Shown in pieces: positions 41,611 through 56,230 of a DNA stretch of 64,000 bases. How positions within the stretch are numbered: the stretch's first letter is position 1; each line of letters starts with the position of its first letter. The stretch is from Rhodobacterales bacterium HKCCE2091 (GTDB lineage: Bacteria > Pseudomonadota > Alphaproteobacteria > Rhodobacterales > Rhodobacteraceae). The position numbers and the translations under genes were made by a program. The notes beneath the pieces are model-generated. The model was given only the letters and a program-made list of their open reading frames with translations, had not been told where the DNA came from and did not search any database. Location: contig WVSL01000003.1 of NCBI GenBank assembly GCA_015689685.1, forward strand, positions 354,173 through 418,172, in the 5' to 3' direction.

Positions 41611-42063
41611 ATGTCCACCGACGCCGACCTGATCAAGCTCTATTCCAAGCGCATCCTCGCGCTCGCCGCCGACATCCCGCTGTCGGAGCGGCTGGAAGAC
41701 CCGCAGGTCACCGTCAAGAAACGCGCCCCGCTCTGCGGCTCCACCGTCACCGTCGATCTGGATATCGAGGACGGGCGGATCGCCCGCTACGGCCAGGACG
41801 TGAAGGCCTGCGCGCTCGGCCAGGCATCGGCGGCGCTGATGGCGGCGCACGTGATCGGCCGCACCCGGTCCGAGATCGAGGCCGGGCGCGACGCGCTCCG
41901 GGCGATGCTGAAGGGCGACGGAGATGGCCCCGGCGCCCCGTGGGAGGGCTACGACCTGCTCGCCCCCGCACGGGATTACCGCAACCGCCACGCCTCCATC
42001 CTGCTTTCGTTCGAGGCCACAGCCGAGGCGATGGCGGAGGCCGAGAAGGCCGCCTGCGCCTGA
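41611..42063 (+). CDS. NifU-like iron-sulfur cluster scaffold protein
   Basis: A 150-residue IscU/NifU N-terminal-type protein: DLIKLYSKRILALAADIP, RAPLCGSTVTVDLDIEDG with the first cysteine, and KACALGQASAALMAAHVIG with the second. The Cys pair and surrounding glycine-rich turns match the short alphaproteobacterial scaffold family; the third IscU cysteine is not seen, so a carrier or SUF-associated role is more likely than a classic IscU. Start ATG at 41611. No other isc/suf genes nearby. Confidence 0.82.
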   Translation: MSTDADLIKLYSKRILALAADIPLSERLEDPQVTVKKRAPLCGSTVTVDLDIEDGRIARYGQDVKACALGQASAALMAAHVIGRTRSEIEAGRDALRAMLKGDGDGPGAPWEGYDLLAPARDYRNRHASILLSFEATAEAMAEAEKAACA

Positions 42064-42128
42064 ATTAACCCGATCTTCCGGTTTGTGCGGCTAGAGCGGC
42101 GCGACAGCGACAGCGCCGGAACCGCCAG

Positions 42129-43538
42129 ATGTTCGACCAGCCCCGGGACACGACCGAAACGCCCGAAGCCCGCGCGATGGCGGAGCTGTCGCAGGGCGTC
42201 TCGCGCCTCGCGTTCGAGATCGTGGACATCGCCTCGCTGCTCTTCGCCATCGACCGCAACTCCTCCGCGGTGATGGACCGGCTGTCCGGCCTCACCGGCC
42301 GGGCCGAGGATATCGGCACCGCCGTCGCCGGCGTGACGGAAACGCTCGACCGGGTCGAAACCGCCTCCCGCGACGGACTCGGCCGCGCAGAGGAGGCGAT
42401 CGTGTCCATCCGGTCCTCCGGCGGCCAGGCGCAGGCGATCGCGGAATGGGTGCAGGGCCTGTCCGACCGCCTGCAACCGCTCGAGGATCGGCTGTCGCGG
42501 GTCCGGTCCAGCGCCGACCGGATCGCGGGCATCGCGACCGAGGTCAACATCCTTGCCATCAACGCCCGGATCGAGGCTGCCCGCGCGGGCGCGCATGGCC
42601 GCGGCTTCGCCGTGGTGGCCGAGGCGATCGGCCAGTTGTCGACCCAGACCTCCGAGGTCACCGGCACCATCTCCGAGGAGGTCGCGCATTTCGGCGCCTC
42701 CCTCACCCAGATGAAATCCGAGGCCCTCGGCATCGCCGCCGAGGCCGCCGCCGCCCGCAGCGCGGCGGCCGAGAACGACGGCCACCTGTCGGCCATCGCG
42801 GGCACGCTGAAGACCACCGGCGACGACCTCTCCGCCATCGCGGTGCAGGCCCGCGCCGCCGGCGAGGCGAACGCCGAGTTCCGGCCGGTCTTCTCCGAGA
42901 TCGCGGGGCTCCTGCAACGCAATGCCGGCGAGATCACCCACGGCCGCGACCGCGTCGCCGGCGTCGCCGACCAGGTCGAACGGCTGGTGCAGGTGAACGC
43001 CGCTACCGGCGCCCGGACCGAGGATTCGGCGATGGTCGACATCGTCACCGCCGCCGCGGGCGAGATCTCCGCCGCCTTCGAGGATGCCGTCGCCCGCGGG
43101 CAGATCGGCCTGTCCGACCTCTTCGACGAAACCTACGTCCCGGTCCCCGGCTCGGACCCGGCGCAGGTGACGACCCGCTTCACCGCGCTGACCGACCGGA
43201 TCCTTCCGGCGATCCAGGAACCGATTCTCGACCGCGACCCGCGCATCGTCTTCTGCGCGGCGGTGGACCGGAACGGGTACCTGCCCACCCACAATGCGAA
43301 GTTCTCCCTGCCCCAGGGCGCGGACCCGGTCTGGAACGCCGCGAACTGCAGGAACCGCCGCATCTTCGACGACCGCGTGGGGCGCAAGGCCGGGAAATCG
43401 ACCGCGCCGTTCCTGCTGCAGGTCTACCGGCGCGACATGGGCGGCGGGGAATGGGTGCTGATGAAGGACCTGTCAGCGCCGATCACCGTCGACGGCCGGC
43501 ACTGGGGCGGTCTCCGCCTCGCCTACCGGCCGGAGTGA
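42129..43538 (+). CDS. Soluble methyl-accepting chemotaxis-type protein with C-terminal Cache-like domain
   Basis: A 469-residue cytoplasmic protein without membrane helices. The central part is an MCP signalling hairpin whose tip reads [20 protein letters not shown] and [13 protein letters not shown], the CheA/CheW contact. About residue 320 onward is a compact domain ([60 protein letters not shown]) like the Cache/PAS-fold sensors placed C-terminal in some alphaproteobacterial receptors. No chemotaxis operon is in the window. Confidence 0.87.
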   Translation: MFDQPRDTTETPEARAMAELSQGVSRLAFEIVDIASLLFAIDRNSSAVMDRLSGLTGRAEDIGTAVAGVTETLDRVETASRDGLGRAEEAIVSIRSSGGQAQAIAEWVQGLSDRLQPLEDRLSRVRSSADRIAGIATEVNILAINARIEAARAGAHGRGFAVVAEAIGQLSTQTSEVTGTISEEVAHFGASLTQMKSEALGIAAEAAAARSAAAENDGHLSAIAGTLKTTGDDLSAIAVQARAAGEANAEFRPVFSEIAGLLQRNAGEITHGRDRVAGVADQVERLVQVNAATGARTEDSAMVDIVTAAAGEISAAFEDAVARGQIGLSDLFDETYVPVPGSDPAQVTTRFTALTDRILPAIQEPILDRDPRIVFCAAVDRNGYLPTHNAKFSLPQGADPVWNAANCRNRRIFDDRVGRKAGKSTAPFLLQVYRRDMGGGEWVLMKDLSAPITVDGRHWGGLRLAYRPE

Positions 43539-43544
43539 CCGAAC

Positions 43545-43582
43545 AAAAAAAGCCGCCGCGCTCCGGGACGGGAGGCGGCGGC
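43545..43582 (-). terminator. Rho-independent terminator (minus strand)
   Basis: Minus-strand reading: GCCGCCGC, a 13-nt inner part that itself can pair (CTCC/GGAG), GCGGCGGC, followed by seven or more T. It lies 138 nt downstream of the small minus-strand gene at 43720-43842 and closes that transcript; it is also just beyond the convergent chemotaxis-type gene. Confidence 0.85.
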
Positions 43583-43719
43583 AGGCGCGTGTCTCGGGAC
43601 CAGGGCGCGAAGGCCGGCAGGCAGACCGGTCTTCGCGAAGGAACGGGGACTGGGCACCGCGCGAAGTTGGGGACAGCGCGACGCCCGGCCCTGGCCGGAC
43701 CGCAGGCAGAAATCGGGGG

Positions 43720-43842
43720 TCAGACGACCCCGGGCAGGTTCAGGACGCCAAGCGTGAGCGCGGCGAGAACAAGGACACCGGCGAGGTCGGAAATCAGGTG
43801 CTGACGGTGTCGCCGAAGCGTCGACAGGGCGGTAGCGATCAT
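43720..43842 (-). CDS. Small membrane peptide (40 residues)
   Basis: From the ATG at 43842, preceded by GAGGAAGA, the product is MIATALSTLRRHRQHLISDL followed by one hydrophobic helix (AGVLVLAALTLGVLNLPGVV): an amphipathic basic head, one membrane segment, then stop. The AT-rich upstream stretch (43860-43920) and a terminator downstream make it a free-standing unit between recG and the chemotaxis-type gene. Function unknown. Confidence 0.65.
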   Translation of the reverse strand: MIATALSTLRRHRQHLISDLAGVLVLAALTLGVLNLPGVV

Positions 43843-43952
43843 GGGTCTTCCTCGGGGCAGGCAGTTTTTTGTTAACGCTTTGTTCTCATATTGCCGGTGG
43901 GCTGGCAAGAACTTTTTAAGAACATTCGCGAACATCCCGGAACCGGCGCGGG

Positions 43953-49141
<5,189 letters not shown>

Positions 49142-49257
49142 GAGCCTATCTCCGAATCGTTCCTGACCTGTTCTGAACCTCGCCCGAATTGGTTAATTTA
49201 ATCCTACCTCGGCGCGATAGTCACGGCGATACCGCAAGAAGGTGAAAAACCCCGAAA
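49142..49257 (-). promoter_or_regulatory. ctrA upstream region with GANTC site and TTAA half-sites
   Basis: The 116-nt gap between sciP and ctrA contains a GAATC (GANTC) CcrM-type methylation site at 49154-49158, 13 nt before the ctrA start, and closely spaced TTAA motifs around 49193-49201. These resemble parts of Caulobacter ctrA control (methylation-sensitive promoter and CtrA autoregulation), but the TTAA-N7-TTAA spacing of a full CtrA site is not met. Confidence 0.45.
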
Positions 49258-49530
49258 TCACCGGTATTTCTGGACGGCGGTCGCTTTCAGGGCGGCCACC
49301 CCGTGACGCGACACGGCCTGTTTCCAGGCGGCCAGTTCCTCGTCCGACAGGCCCCAGGTTTCCAGCGCCTCGGCCTCCGTCACGAGGCCGGATTCGACCG
49401 CCATCACGACCGCGGCCTTGCGCGAGGCGACCCATCGCCGCGTCCGGGGGCTCGGCAGATCGGCACGCGTCATCACCTGCCCGTCGGGCAGGGTTACCGA
49501 ATGTGGCCCCTTCATGCGCCGGATATACAT
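49258..49530 (-). CDS. sciP: DUF1153 / SciP-type CtrA inhibitory protein
   Basis: A 90-residue helix-turn-helix protein. The family core is intact: SVTLPDGQVMTRADLPSPRT, RRWVASRKAAVVMAVESGLV, TEAEALETWGLSDEELAAWK, SRHGVAALKATAVQKYR, the layout of Caulobacter SciP, which binds CtrA and DNA and blocks CtrA-driven transcription in G1. The start ATG at 49530 is chosen because similarity begins just after it; the open frame to 49623 is without similarity. It is 116 nt upstream of ctrA on the same strand, and divergent from mnmA. Confidence 0.88.
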   Translation of the reverse strand: MYIRRMKGPHSVTLPDGQVMTRADLPSPRTRRWVASRKAAVVMAVESGLVTEAEALETWGLSDEELAAWKQAVSRHGVAALKATAVQKYR

Positions 49531-49606
49531 GTGCCGTCCCGTCCTTCGCACTCGTCCTGTCGGGCGGTTCTGGCCGACACAACTTAAGGTCGGGTAACGA
49601 GCGGTC

Positions 49607-49634
49607 TTGTGGATAGGCCGCATTTTCCTATATT
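49607..49634 (+). promoter_or_regulatory. Probable promoter of mnmA
   Basis: TTGTGG (49607-49612) and TATATT (49629-49634) with a 16-nt spacer, 34 nt before the mnmA ATG. An inverted repeat CCGAC/GTCGG around ACAACTTAAG lies upstream (about 49574-49593) between this and the divergent sciP gene. Confidence 0.5.
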
Positions 49635-49668
49635 TCCGGCCTGTTTCCCAAACCGCGAGGCCGAGGCG

Positions 49669-50814
49669 ATGGCGCTCGACAGCCCCTCCGGGGCACTCAA
49701 TTCACTCGGGTTCGACAAGCGCCCGGAGGACACCCGCGTCGTCGTGGCGATGTCGGGCGGCGTCGATTCGTCCGTTGTCGCCGCGATGCTGGCCGAGGAA
49801 GGCTACGACGTCGTCGGCGTGACCCTGCAGCTCTACGATCACGGCGCGGCACTCGCGAAGAAGGGCGCCTGCTGCGCCGGCCGCGACATCCACGACGCCC
49901 GCCGGGTCGCCGAGACGATGGGCTTCCCGCACTACGTCCTCGACTACGAGAACGTGTTTCGCGACGCGGTGATCGACGAATTCGCCGACAGCTACCTCGC
50001 CGGTGCCACGCCGGTCCCCTGCATCCGCTGCAACGAGCGGGTGAAGTTCAAGGACCTGCTCGGCACCGCCCGCGATCTCGACGCCGACTGCATGGCGACC
50101 GGCCACTACATCCAGCGCAAGACCGGCCCTTCCGGGGCGGAGCTGCACATGGCCGCCGATCCCGCGCGCGACCAGTCCTATTTCCTGTTCTCGACCACCT
50201 CGGAACAGCTCGACTACCTGCGCTTCCCTCTCGGCCATCTCGCGTCGAAGGCAGAGACCCGCGCGCTCGCCGCCCGCTACGGCCTCCCGGTCGCCGACAA
50301 GCCCGACAGCCAAGACATCTGCTTCGTGCCGAACGGCAACTACGCCGCGGTGATCGAGAAGCTGCGCCCGGGCGCGGCGGACCCGGGCAAAATCGTGGAC
50401 ATGGACGGAAATATCCTCGGAGAGCACCGGGGGGTGATCCACTACACGATCGGCCAGCGCCGCGGCCTCGGCATCGGCGGGCTCGAGGATCCGCTTTACG
50501 TGGTGAAGCTCGACCCCGACGCGCGCCGGGTGATCGTCGGCCCGAAAGAGGCGCTGTCGACCCGGATCGTGCCGGTGCGCGAGATCAACTGGCTCGGCGA
50601 CGCGCCGTTCGACAGCCGCGCTGACTGGCCGCTGGAGGTCAAGATCCGCTCCACCCGCCCCCCGCGCGAGGCCGTCATCCGCCCGGTTTCCGCGACCGAA
50701 GCTGAGGTGGAACTGCTGACCGCCGAGGAAGGCGTCAGCCCGGGCCAGGCCTGCGTCTTCTACGCGCCGGACGGCGGGCGTGTGTTCGGCGGCGGCTGGA
50801 TCCACAAGGGCTGA
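49669..50814 (+). CDS. mnmA: tRNA-specific 2-thiouridylase
   Basis: Puts sulfur on U34 of Glu, Gln and Lys tRNAs. The 381-residue protein has the PP-loop [25 protein letters not shown], the catalytic Cys pair in [11 protein letters not shown] and QDICFVPNG, and the C-terminal [16 protein letters not shown] barrel region. It carries the [18 protein letters not shown] segment characteristic of MnmA in this group. Start at ATG 49669, since the N-terminal extension to 49609 is non-homologous. Confidence 0.95.
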   Translation: MALDSPSGALNSLGFDKRPEDTRVVVAMSGGVDSSVVAAMLAEEGYDVVGVTLQLYDHGAALAKKGACCAGRDIHDARRVAETMGFPHYVLDYENVFRDAVIDEFADSYLAGATPVPCIRCNERVKFKDLLGTARDLDADCMATGHYIQRKTGPSGAELHMAADPARDQSYFLFSTTSEQLDYLRFPLGHLASKAETRALAARYGLPVADKPDSQDICFVPNGNYAAVIEKLRPGAADPGKIVDMDGNILGEHRGVIHYTIGQRRGLGIGGLEDPLYVVKLDPDARRVIVGPKEALSTRIVPVREINWLGDAPFDSRADWPLEVKIRSTRPPREAVIRPVSATEAEVELLTAEEGVSPGQACVFYAPDGGRVFGGGWIHKG

Positions 50815-50839
50815 CCGCCGGCCGGCGCGTCCTTCCCGT

Positions 50840-50893
50840 TCTTCATCCCTCAAGTATCCCGGGGGGCGCCGGAGGCGCGGGGGCAGCGCCCCC
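50840..50893 (+). repeat. Intergenic repeat element, copy 3 (mnmA gap)
   Basis: Core TTCATCCCTCAAGTATCCC followed by GGGGGG, then hairpin GCGCC/GGCGC with loop GGA (50866-50878) and hairpin GGGGGC/GCCCCC with loop AGC (50879-50893). It lies 26 nt after mnmA, before a convergent minus-strand gene. Confidence 0.72.
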
Positions 50894-50956
50894 GGCGGGC
50901 CGGACGGCGCGCTTCGGCCGAGGGGGCTCGATGCCCCCGAGGGCGAACCGACCCGC

Positions 50957-51658
50957 TCAGACCCCGCCGCCCATGAGAAAGCTCCGGAACGTCACCTGCT
51001 GGTGGCCGAGCGTCAGCACCACGCGGGCGCTTTCCACCTCGAACCGCGTGTCGGCCGCCCCGCCGCGGGCGCGGAGGCGAAACCCGGTCTGGCCGTAAAG
51101 CCCCGGCTGAACCGCCCCGCCCCCGGCCAGCCGCTCCACGACCGCGAAGCGCGCCTCCAGCCCCGACCGCGCCGGCCCCTCGGGCAGGATGGCGACCACG
51201 CGGGCGTCGTCCCAGGTGACGGAGCAATAGAGCCGCGCGACCGCGCCATCGGGCCAAGCCTCCGCATCGTCGAATTGCGGCAGGAGTTCCTGCATCAGCG
51301 CGAACCCGGCGGGGCTGGTGAACCCCTCGTCCCGGAACCTATCGCGGGTCGACAGGCCATAGCGGGCGCAGGCCACCCGCGTCCCGGTCGCGCGGCTGCC
51401 GTCGTCGCTGCCGAAGGTCGCCGTGACGGACCATCGGAACGGATCCGCGGTTGCCTCGCCCCTTGCATAGGGCGTGAGCCAGAGCCCCGGAAGCACCTCG
51501 CCCAGTGCCGCGACGAAATCCCTGCGGCCGAGCCAGGGACGTTCGGACAGCGACAGCACACCGTCGAGATCGAGTATGAGCGGCGCGGCGCGGTCCTGCG
51601 CCCGCGCCATCGGCGCCACCAGCGCCAGCAGGGCGCAAAGGGCGAACCGGCACAGCAT
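50957..51658 (-). CDS. Exported protein, unknown function
   Basis: A 233-residue protein from the ATG at 51658, which gives a proper signal peptide (MLCRFALCALLALVAPMARA). The mature part is mixed strand and helix with no repeats; stretches such as LILDLDGVLSLSERPWLG, CSVTWDDARVVAILPEG and RFEVESARVVLTLGHQQVTF are not assigned by me to a family, and the DLDG is not in a HAD context. Cysteines at VACARYG and LYCSVTW may bond. It is transcribed away from tRNA-Asp and convergent with mnmA. Confidence 0.72.
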   Translation of the reverse strand: MLCRFALCALLALVAPMARAQDRAAPLILDLDGVLSLSERPWLGRRDFVAALGEVLPGLWLTPYARGEATADPFRWSVTATFGSDDGSRATGTRVACARYGLSTRDRFRDEGFTSPAGFALMQELLPQFDDAEAWPDGAVARLYCSVTWDDARVVAILPEGPARSGLEARFAVVERLAGGGAVQPGLYGQTGFRLRARGGAADTRFEVESARVVLTLGHQQVTFRSFLMGGGV

Positions 51659-51723
51659 CGGTGCCGAGCATCCGCCGACCCGCACGGGGCTGGCAAGACA
51701 CGTCACGGTGATTTCGGAAGAAG

Positions 51724-51800
51724 TGGCGCGGTTGACGGGGCTCGAACCCGCGACCCCCGGCGTGACAGGCCGGTACTCTAACCAACTGAGCTACAACCGC
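51724..51800 (-). tRNA. tRNA-Asp (anticodon GTC)
   Basis: Minus strand: acceptor GCGGTTG/CAACCGC, then TA and GCTCAGTTGGTTAGAGT D arm, anticodon stem CCGGC/GCCGG with loop CTGTCAC giving GTC, T arm GGTTCGAGCC, discriminator G and encoded CCA (51724-51726). Anticodon G34 is the queuosine site glutamylated by GluQ, encoded in this window. Confidence 0.96.
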
Positions 51801-51902
51801 GCGTGGCGTGCGGGATACGGTGTGCGCGGGTCGGGGTCAAGCGGCTTTTGCGCCTCTTTTTGCATCCGCGTCACATTCCCCCGCGACCTCCCGCGCCCCG
51901 GC

Positions 51903-52883
51903 TCACCTCCGCGTGCCGACGCGGGCCGCCGGGCGGTCGCCGCCGCCCTCACGCAGGAACACGTAGACCCCCGCCCCGACGATCAGGGCCGACCCGATCC
52001 AGACCCGCGGGCCCGGCACCTCGCCGAAGACCTGCCAGCCCCAGAACATCGCCATCGGCAGGGCGACGTATTCGAACGGGGCCAGCACCGCGGGCGGGCC
52101 GAGGCGGTAGGCCTGGCTGAGCGCGTAGCCGATCACCCCGGCCAGCCCGCCGATCACGAGGAACAGCCAGGCATCCTCCGCCGCGGGCCAGGTCCAGGCG
52201 CGCAGGAGGAAGACGAGGCTCTCGTCGGCCACGCCCTCGGCGAACCGGCCGTCACCGGCGACGAGGAACATCGCTGCGGACACGAACAGGAAGGTGACAT
52301 GGATGTAGATCGACATCGCAGAGGCCCGGCTTTCCGCGCCGAGCTTCGAGGTCAGGACCTGCATGACCGCGTAGCAGAACGCCGCGGCCACCGGCAGGGC
52401 GAAGACGACCGGGGAGGTCCCGGTCGGCAGCGCCACGTCCGCCGATACCATCACCGCGACGCCAAGCAGCCCGAGCAGGACCGCGAACAGCCGCCGCGGC
52501 CCGACCGTCGCACCGAGCACCGGAACCGACAGGAGCGTGATGAACAGCGGTGCGACGAAGAAGAGCCCGGTCGCGAGCCCGAGCGGCAGGACAGAGACGG
52601 CGGCGAAGTAGGTCATGTTCGCGACCACGATCGCCAGCGCCCGAAGCGCGTGCAGGAGCGGACGCCGCGTTCTCAGCAACGGGAACCCGCCCTCCAGCCG
52701 CAGGAACACCAGCGCGAAACAGAGCCCGACGACCGAGCGCAGGAACACGAGCTGATGGAGCGGGTAGCCGCCCGAAAGGAGCTTCACCACCATGTCGTTG
52801 ACCGAGATCGCCAGCACCGCGAACAGCACCAGCGCGAGGCCGGTCCGGACGGCGGAATGGGCGGGGCGGGCGGCGTCGGTCAT
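51903..52883 (-). CDS. EamA/DMT-family transporter
   Basis: A 326-residue inner-membrane protein with ten helices in two EamA repeats. Each repeat has the usual glycine/proline-rich pattern (SVLPLGLATGLFFVAPLFIT in repeat 1; AYRLGPPAVLAPFEYVALPM in repeat 2). The family exports metabolites such as amino acids or nucleobases; the substrate is not predictable. The real start is the ATG at 52883; the open frame to 53057 is a pirin shadow. 25 nt downstream of the pirin gene on the same strand, so likely one unit. Confidence 0.9.
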   Translation of the reverse strand: MTDAARPAHSAVRTGLALVLFAVLAISVNDMVVKLLSGGYPLHQLVFLRSVVGLCFALVFLRLEGGFPLLRTRRPLLHALRALAIVVANMTYFAAVSVLPLGLATGLFFVAPLFITLLSVPVLGATVGPRRLFAVLLGLLGVAVMVSADVALPTGTSPVVFALPVAAAFCYAVMQVLTSKLGAESRASAMSIYIHVTFLFVSAAMFLVAGDGRFAEGVADESLVFLLRAWTWPAAEDAWLFLVIGGLAGVIGYALSQAYRLGPPAVLAPFEYVALPMAMFWGWQVFGEVPGPRVWIGSALIVGAGVYVFLREGGGDRPAARVGTRR

Positions 52884-52908
52884 CGCCGCACGCGGCCCCC
52901 TGCCCCGG

Positions 52909-53871
52909 TCATCCCTTGATCCGGGCGTTCGGCACCGGGTCGGGCAAGGGGATGAACTCCGCGTCGTCGCCCGGCGGCAGGCTGAAGCGGCCGTGCTGCC
53001 AGTCGCCCTCGCGCCAGGCCTCCTTCGCGGCCTCGATCCGCTCCTTCGAGCTGGCAACGAAGTTCCACCAGATGTAGCGCGGTCCGCCGAGCGTATCGCC
53101 GCCGAGCAGCATGACCCGCGCCCCCGAGGGCCCCGCCGTGAGCGAGACGCGGTCGCCGGGGCGGAACACCATCATCCGGCCGGCCTCGTGGACGTCGCCC
53201 GCGATCTCGACCGAACCTTCCAGCACGTAGGCGCCGCGGTCCTCGTGGTCGTCCGGCAGCGGCAGCTTTGCACCGGGGTCGAGCCGAGCATCGGCGTAGA
53301 ACAGGCCCGAGGCGACCGGGACCGGCGCGGATTCGCCCCAGGCGGTGCCGAGTACCAGCCGCACCGACTTGCCCTCGCCCTCGAGGAACGGAAGCTCGGA
53401 CTTCGCGGCGTGGACGAAGGCGGGCGCGCCGTCCTCCGCGCCCTCGGGCAGCGCGAGCCAGGTCTGGATCCCCGCCAGCGTGTAGGGCGCGCGCAGGGCC
53501 TCGCCGTCGATCCGCTCGGAATGGGTGATGCCGTGACCCGCCGTCATCAGGTTGACCGCGCCGGGTTCGATCCACTGGTCGGTGCCGAGGCTGTCGCGGT
53601 GATGGAACCGGCCCTGGAACAGGTAGGTCACGGTCGCCAGCCCGATATGCGGGTGCGGGCGGACGTCGACCCCCTGCCCGGTCAGGAACTCCGCCGGGCC
53701 CATCTGGTCGAAGAAGATGAACGGCCCGACCATCTGCCGCTTCGGTGCCGGCAGCGCACGGCGGACCTCGAAATCGCCGAGGTCGCGGGCACGCGGGACG
53801 ATCACGGTCTCGATCGCGTCGACGGCGTCGCCGGTCGGGCAGTCGGGGTCGAGTGCGGGATTCCAGCTCAT
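52909..53871 (-). CDS. Pirin-family protein
   Basis: A 320-residue bicupin. Metal-site motifs are present in the N-terminal cupin: HPHIGLATVTYLFQG (His pair) and AGHGITHSER (His and Glu), preceded by FIFFDQMGPAEF. The C-terminal cupin contains PLPDDHEDRGAYVLEGSVEI. Bacterial pirins act as quercetinases or redox-linked regulators; which applies is not visible. ATG at 53871 with AAGGAGA at good distance is preferred to 53892. Confidence 0.92.
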   Translation of the reverse strand: MSWNPALDPDCPTGDAVDAIETVIVPRARDLGDFEVRRALPAPKRQMVGPFIFFDQMGPAEFLTGQGVDVRPHPHIGLATVTYLFQGRFHHRDSLGTDQWIEPGAVNLMTAGHGITHSERIDGEALRAPYTLAGIQTWLALPEGAEDGAPAFVHAAKSELPFLEGEGKSVRLVLGTAWGESAPVPVASGLFYADARLDPGAKLPLPDDHEDRGAYVLEGSVEIAGDVHEAGRMMVFRPGDRVSLTAGPSGARVMLLGGDTLGGPRYIWWNFVASSKERIEAAKEAWREGDWQHGRFSLPPGDDAEFIPLPDPVPNARIKG

Positions 53872-54192
53872 GTCCTGTCTCCTTCCGGGCAAGCCGTGGG
53901 TGGCCCCCGATCATATGGCGCTGTGCCGGGTCTCCGCCACGGCGCAGGCGCGCACAGTGACCCTGCGGCACCCCGGCGGCGGTTGGGAAGCCCCGCGCGC
54001 GTTCGCAAGCTTCGCACACCGCGATGTTACCTTGGGTCAGCCTTCGGAAACGGAGTTGTGTCCGGATCGGAGCGGAACCTGAGGTATGCCAGCATTTACA
54101 AGCGGCTTTGGGTCGATACATAGTCCACACGAGTTGAATTTTTGGCGGCAGACGGGTGTGTTCCTGCCCGGCTGCTACGATTGGGGAGCCGA
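53872..54192 (+). promoter_or_regulatory. Leader of the kinase pair with candidate promoter
   Basis: A 321-nt gap with no credible gene between the divergent pirin and kinase genes. The stretch 54090-54160 is noticeably AT-richer. A possible promoter is TTTACA (54095-54100) and TACATA (54117-54122), spacer 16, about 70 nt before the first kinase ATG. No operator palindrome identified. Confidence 0.35.
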
Positions 54193-56211
54193 ATGTCCGA
54201 CGCACCGACCCATACGAGACCCCTGCCGGAGCCGCCGGCCGGCGAATTGCCGATCGGCACGGTGCTGAACGGGGGCCAGTACAAGATCGCCCGCGTCATC
54301 GCCTCCGGCGGGTTCGGGATCACCTACCTCGCGAACGACAACCTCGGCCGCGACGTGGCGCTGAAAGAGTGCTTCCCCGCCGGACTCGCGATGCGGTCCT
54401 CGGGCCGGTCGGTCTCGGCCGCGTCCAGTTCGACCGCCGACAGCTTCGAGACCGCGCGCAACCTGTTCCTGCGCGAGGCCCGCCTTCTGGCCGGGCTGAT
54501 GCATCCGAACGTGGTCCACGTCCAGACGCTGTTCGAGGAAAACGGCACTGCCTACATGGCGATGGACTTCATCCACGGCCACGACCTGCACGAATACATC
54601 TCCACCTATCCCGACCGGCTTACACCGCCGCGGGTGATGGAACTGGCCCGCACGCTTCTGAACGGGCTCGACTACATCCACGGCGAGGACCTGCTTCACC
54701 GCGACATCAAGCCGTCGAACATCCGCATCGACCGTTTCGGCACGCCGATCCTGATCGACTTCGGCGCGGCGCGTCAGCAGACGCAGCAGGCGTCGCGCCT
54801 GGCGGGATCGTTCCGCGTGGTCTCGGACGGCTACAGCCCGAACGAGTTCTACATCATGGGCGCGCCGCAGGGTCCGGGCAGCGATCTCTACTCGCTCGCG
54901 GCGACGCTCTACCACGTCATCTCCGGCTCCGCCCCGCCGCCGTCGGACATGCGCGCCAACCGTCTGGCCACCGGCGAGCCCGACCCGCTGGAGCCGCTGT
55001 CCGGCCGGTTCCCGGAACAGGACCCGCGGCTGCTGGCGCAGATCGACAAGTCGATGAACATGTCGCTGAAGGACCGCCCGAAAAGCGCGGCGGAATGGCT
55101 CGCGGCGATCCCCGAGATCACGCCGCAGCCGACCCGCGCCGCGCAGCCGGCTCAACCAGCGCAGCAGGCCGCGACACTGCCGGTCCCGGTCCCGGAATCC
55201 TCGGGCAGCACCGGCAAGGGCGCGCTTCTCGGCGCCGTTGCGACCGCCGCCGTGGCCGCCGTCCTGTTCTTCGCCGTGCCGGGCGTGCGCGGCGCCGGCG
55301 GCGACGGCGCAGTGAGCCAGCAGCAGTTCCAGGCCGCCGTCGATGCCCGAGAGGAGGCCGAGACGGCGCGCGCCGCAGCCATCGCCGCGGAACGCACCGC
55401 ATCGGATCGCGCCGAAGAACTCGAAACACAACTGGGCCGCGCGCAGGCCGATCTCGACACCGCGAACGCCCGGCTGGCAGAACTGTCCGCGGGCGGCGAC
55501 GGGCCGAGCCAGGCGGAACTCGACCGCGCCATCACAGAACGCGACGACGCGCTCGCCCGCGTTCGCGACCTGCAATCGGAACTGACCACGCTCCGCAGCG
55601 ACAACAGCGTCCTGTCGAACCAGAACGACCGGCTCCAGGACGAGATCGACTCGCTCCAGGCGCAACTCGACGCCGCGCTCGCCAATGGCGGCGGTGGCGG
55701 CGGGGGTGGTGGCGGCGGCATCGTCGACACCGAGTCGATCCCGCCCGTCACCCAGTTCAGCGGCATCGGCAACAACGTCGCCCCGCCGGCGAACTGCCCG
55801 AACCCGAGCCTTCTGGGCGATCCACGGACGGTCAGCGCGAACGATCTCTTCACGATCCGCTCGTTCGGTTCGCTCGCGCGCGGCACCGTCGGCGTGGAGA
55901 CCTGCACCAACCTGCCGAACTTCGTGGTCGGCCTGACCAACGCGGCGCCGAACTTCACCTTCACGGTGACCGACGCCACCGCGTTCAACCGGCTCCAGTT
56001 CGAGGTGGAGAGCAACTGCGATCCGACCATCCTCGTGCGCTCCGCCGACGGGCAGTGGTTCTTCTCCGACGATCGTCCGGGTTCGCTGAACCCGCGGCTG
56101 CACCTGGTCGGATCGGGCCGCTTCTCGGGCGGGCCGGTGGATGTCTGGATCGGCACCTTCAACACCGATGCCTGCCCGGCCACGCTGTCGCTCAGGACCT
56201 TCGTGAACTGA
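54193..56211 (+). CDS. Transmembrane Ser/Thr protein kinase, copy 1
   Basis: A 672-residue Hanks-type kinase. Residues 30-310 form the kinase domain: loop ASGGFGITY (37-45), catalytic Lys58 in VALKECFP, Glu in FLREAR (95), HRDIKPSN (169-176), DFGAA (189-193) and DGYSPNEFY in place of GTPxYxxPE. After a Pro/Gln/Ala linker a single helix (about 343-362) crosses the membrane. Outside are a coiled coil (about 375-500), a run of 11-12 glycines, and a C-terminal domain with cysteines in ANCPNPS, ETCTNLP, ESNCDPT and DACPATL. ATG 54193 follows GGGGAG. It probably senses an envelope signal and phosphorylates cytoplasmic targets; FHA proteins encoded downstream are candidates. Followed 19 nt later by kinase 2. 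Confidence 0.92.
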   Translation: MSDAPTHTRPLPEPPAGELPIGTVLNGGQYKIARVIASGGFGITYLANDNLGRDVALKECFPAGLAMRSSGRSVSAASSSTADSFETARNLFLREARLLAGLMHPNVVHVQTLFEENGTAYMAMDFIHGHDLHEYISTYPDRLTPPRVMELARTLLNGLDYIHGEDLLHRDIKPSNIRIDRFGTPILIDFGAARQQTQQASRLAGSFRVVSDGYSPNEFYIMGAPQGPGSDLYSLAATLYHVISGSAPPPSDMRANRLATGEPDPLEPLSGRFPEQDPRLLAQIDKSMNMSLKDRPKSAAEWLAAIPEITPQPTRAAQPAQPAQQAATLPVPVPESSGSTGKGALLGAVATAAVAAVLFFAVPGVRGAGGDGAVSQQQFQAAVDAREEAETARAAAIAAERTASDRAEELETQLGRAQADLDTANARLAELSAGGDGPSQAELDRAITERDDALARVRDLQSELTTLRSDNSVLSNQNDRLQDEIDSLQAQLDAALANGGGGGGGGGGGIVDTESIPPVTQFSGIGNNVAPPANCPNPSLLGDPRTVSANDLFTIRSFGSLARGTVGVETCTNLPNFVVGLTNAAPNFTFTVTDATAFNRLQFEVESNCDPTILVRSADGQWFFSDDRPGSLNPRLHLVGSGRFSGGPVDVWIGTFNTDACPATLSLRTFVN

Positions 56212-56230
56212 TGTCCGGGCCGGCGCGTCG

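Noticed and set aside
54175..56103. 642-codon minus-strand frame opposite kinase 1
   Set aside because: Shadow frame; the plus-strand kinase motifs are complete.
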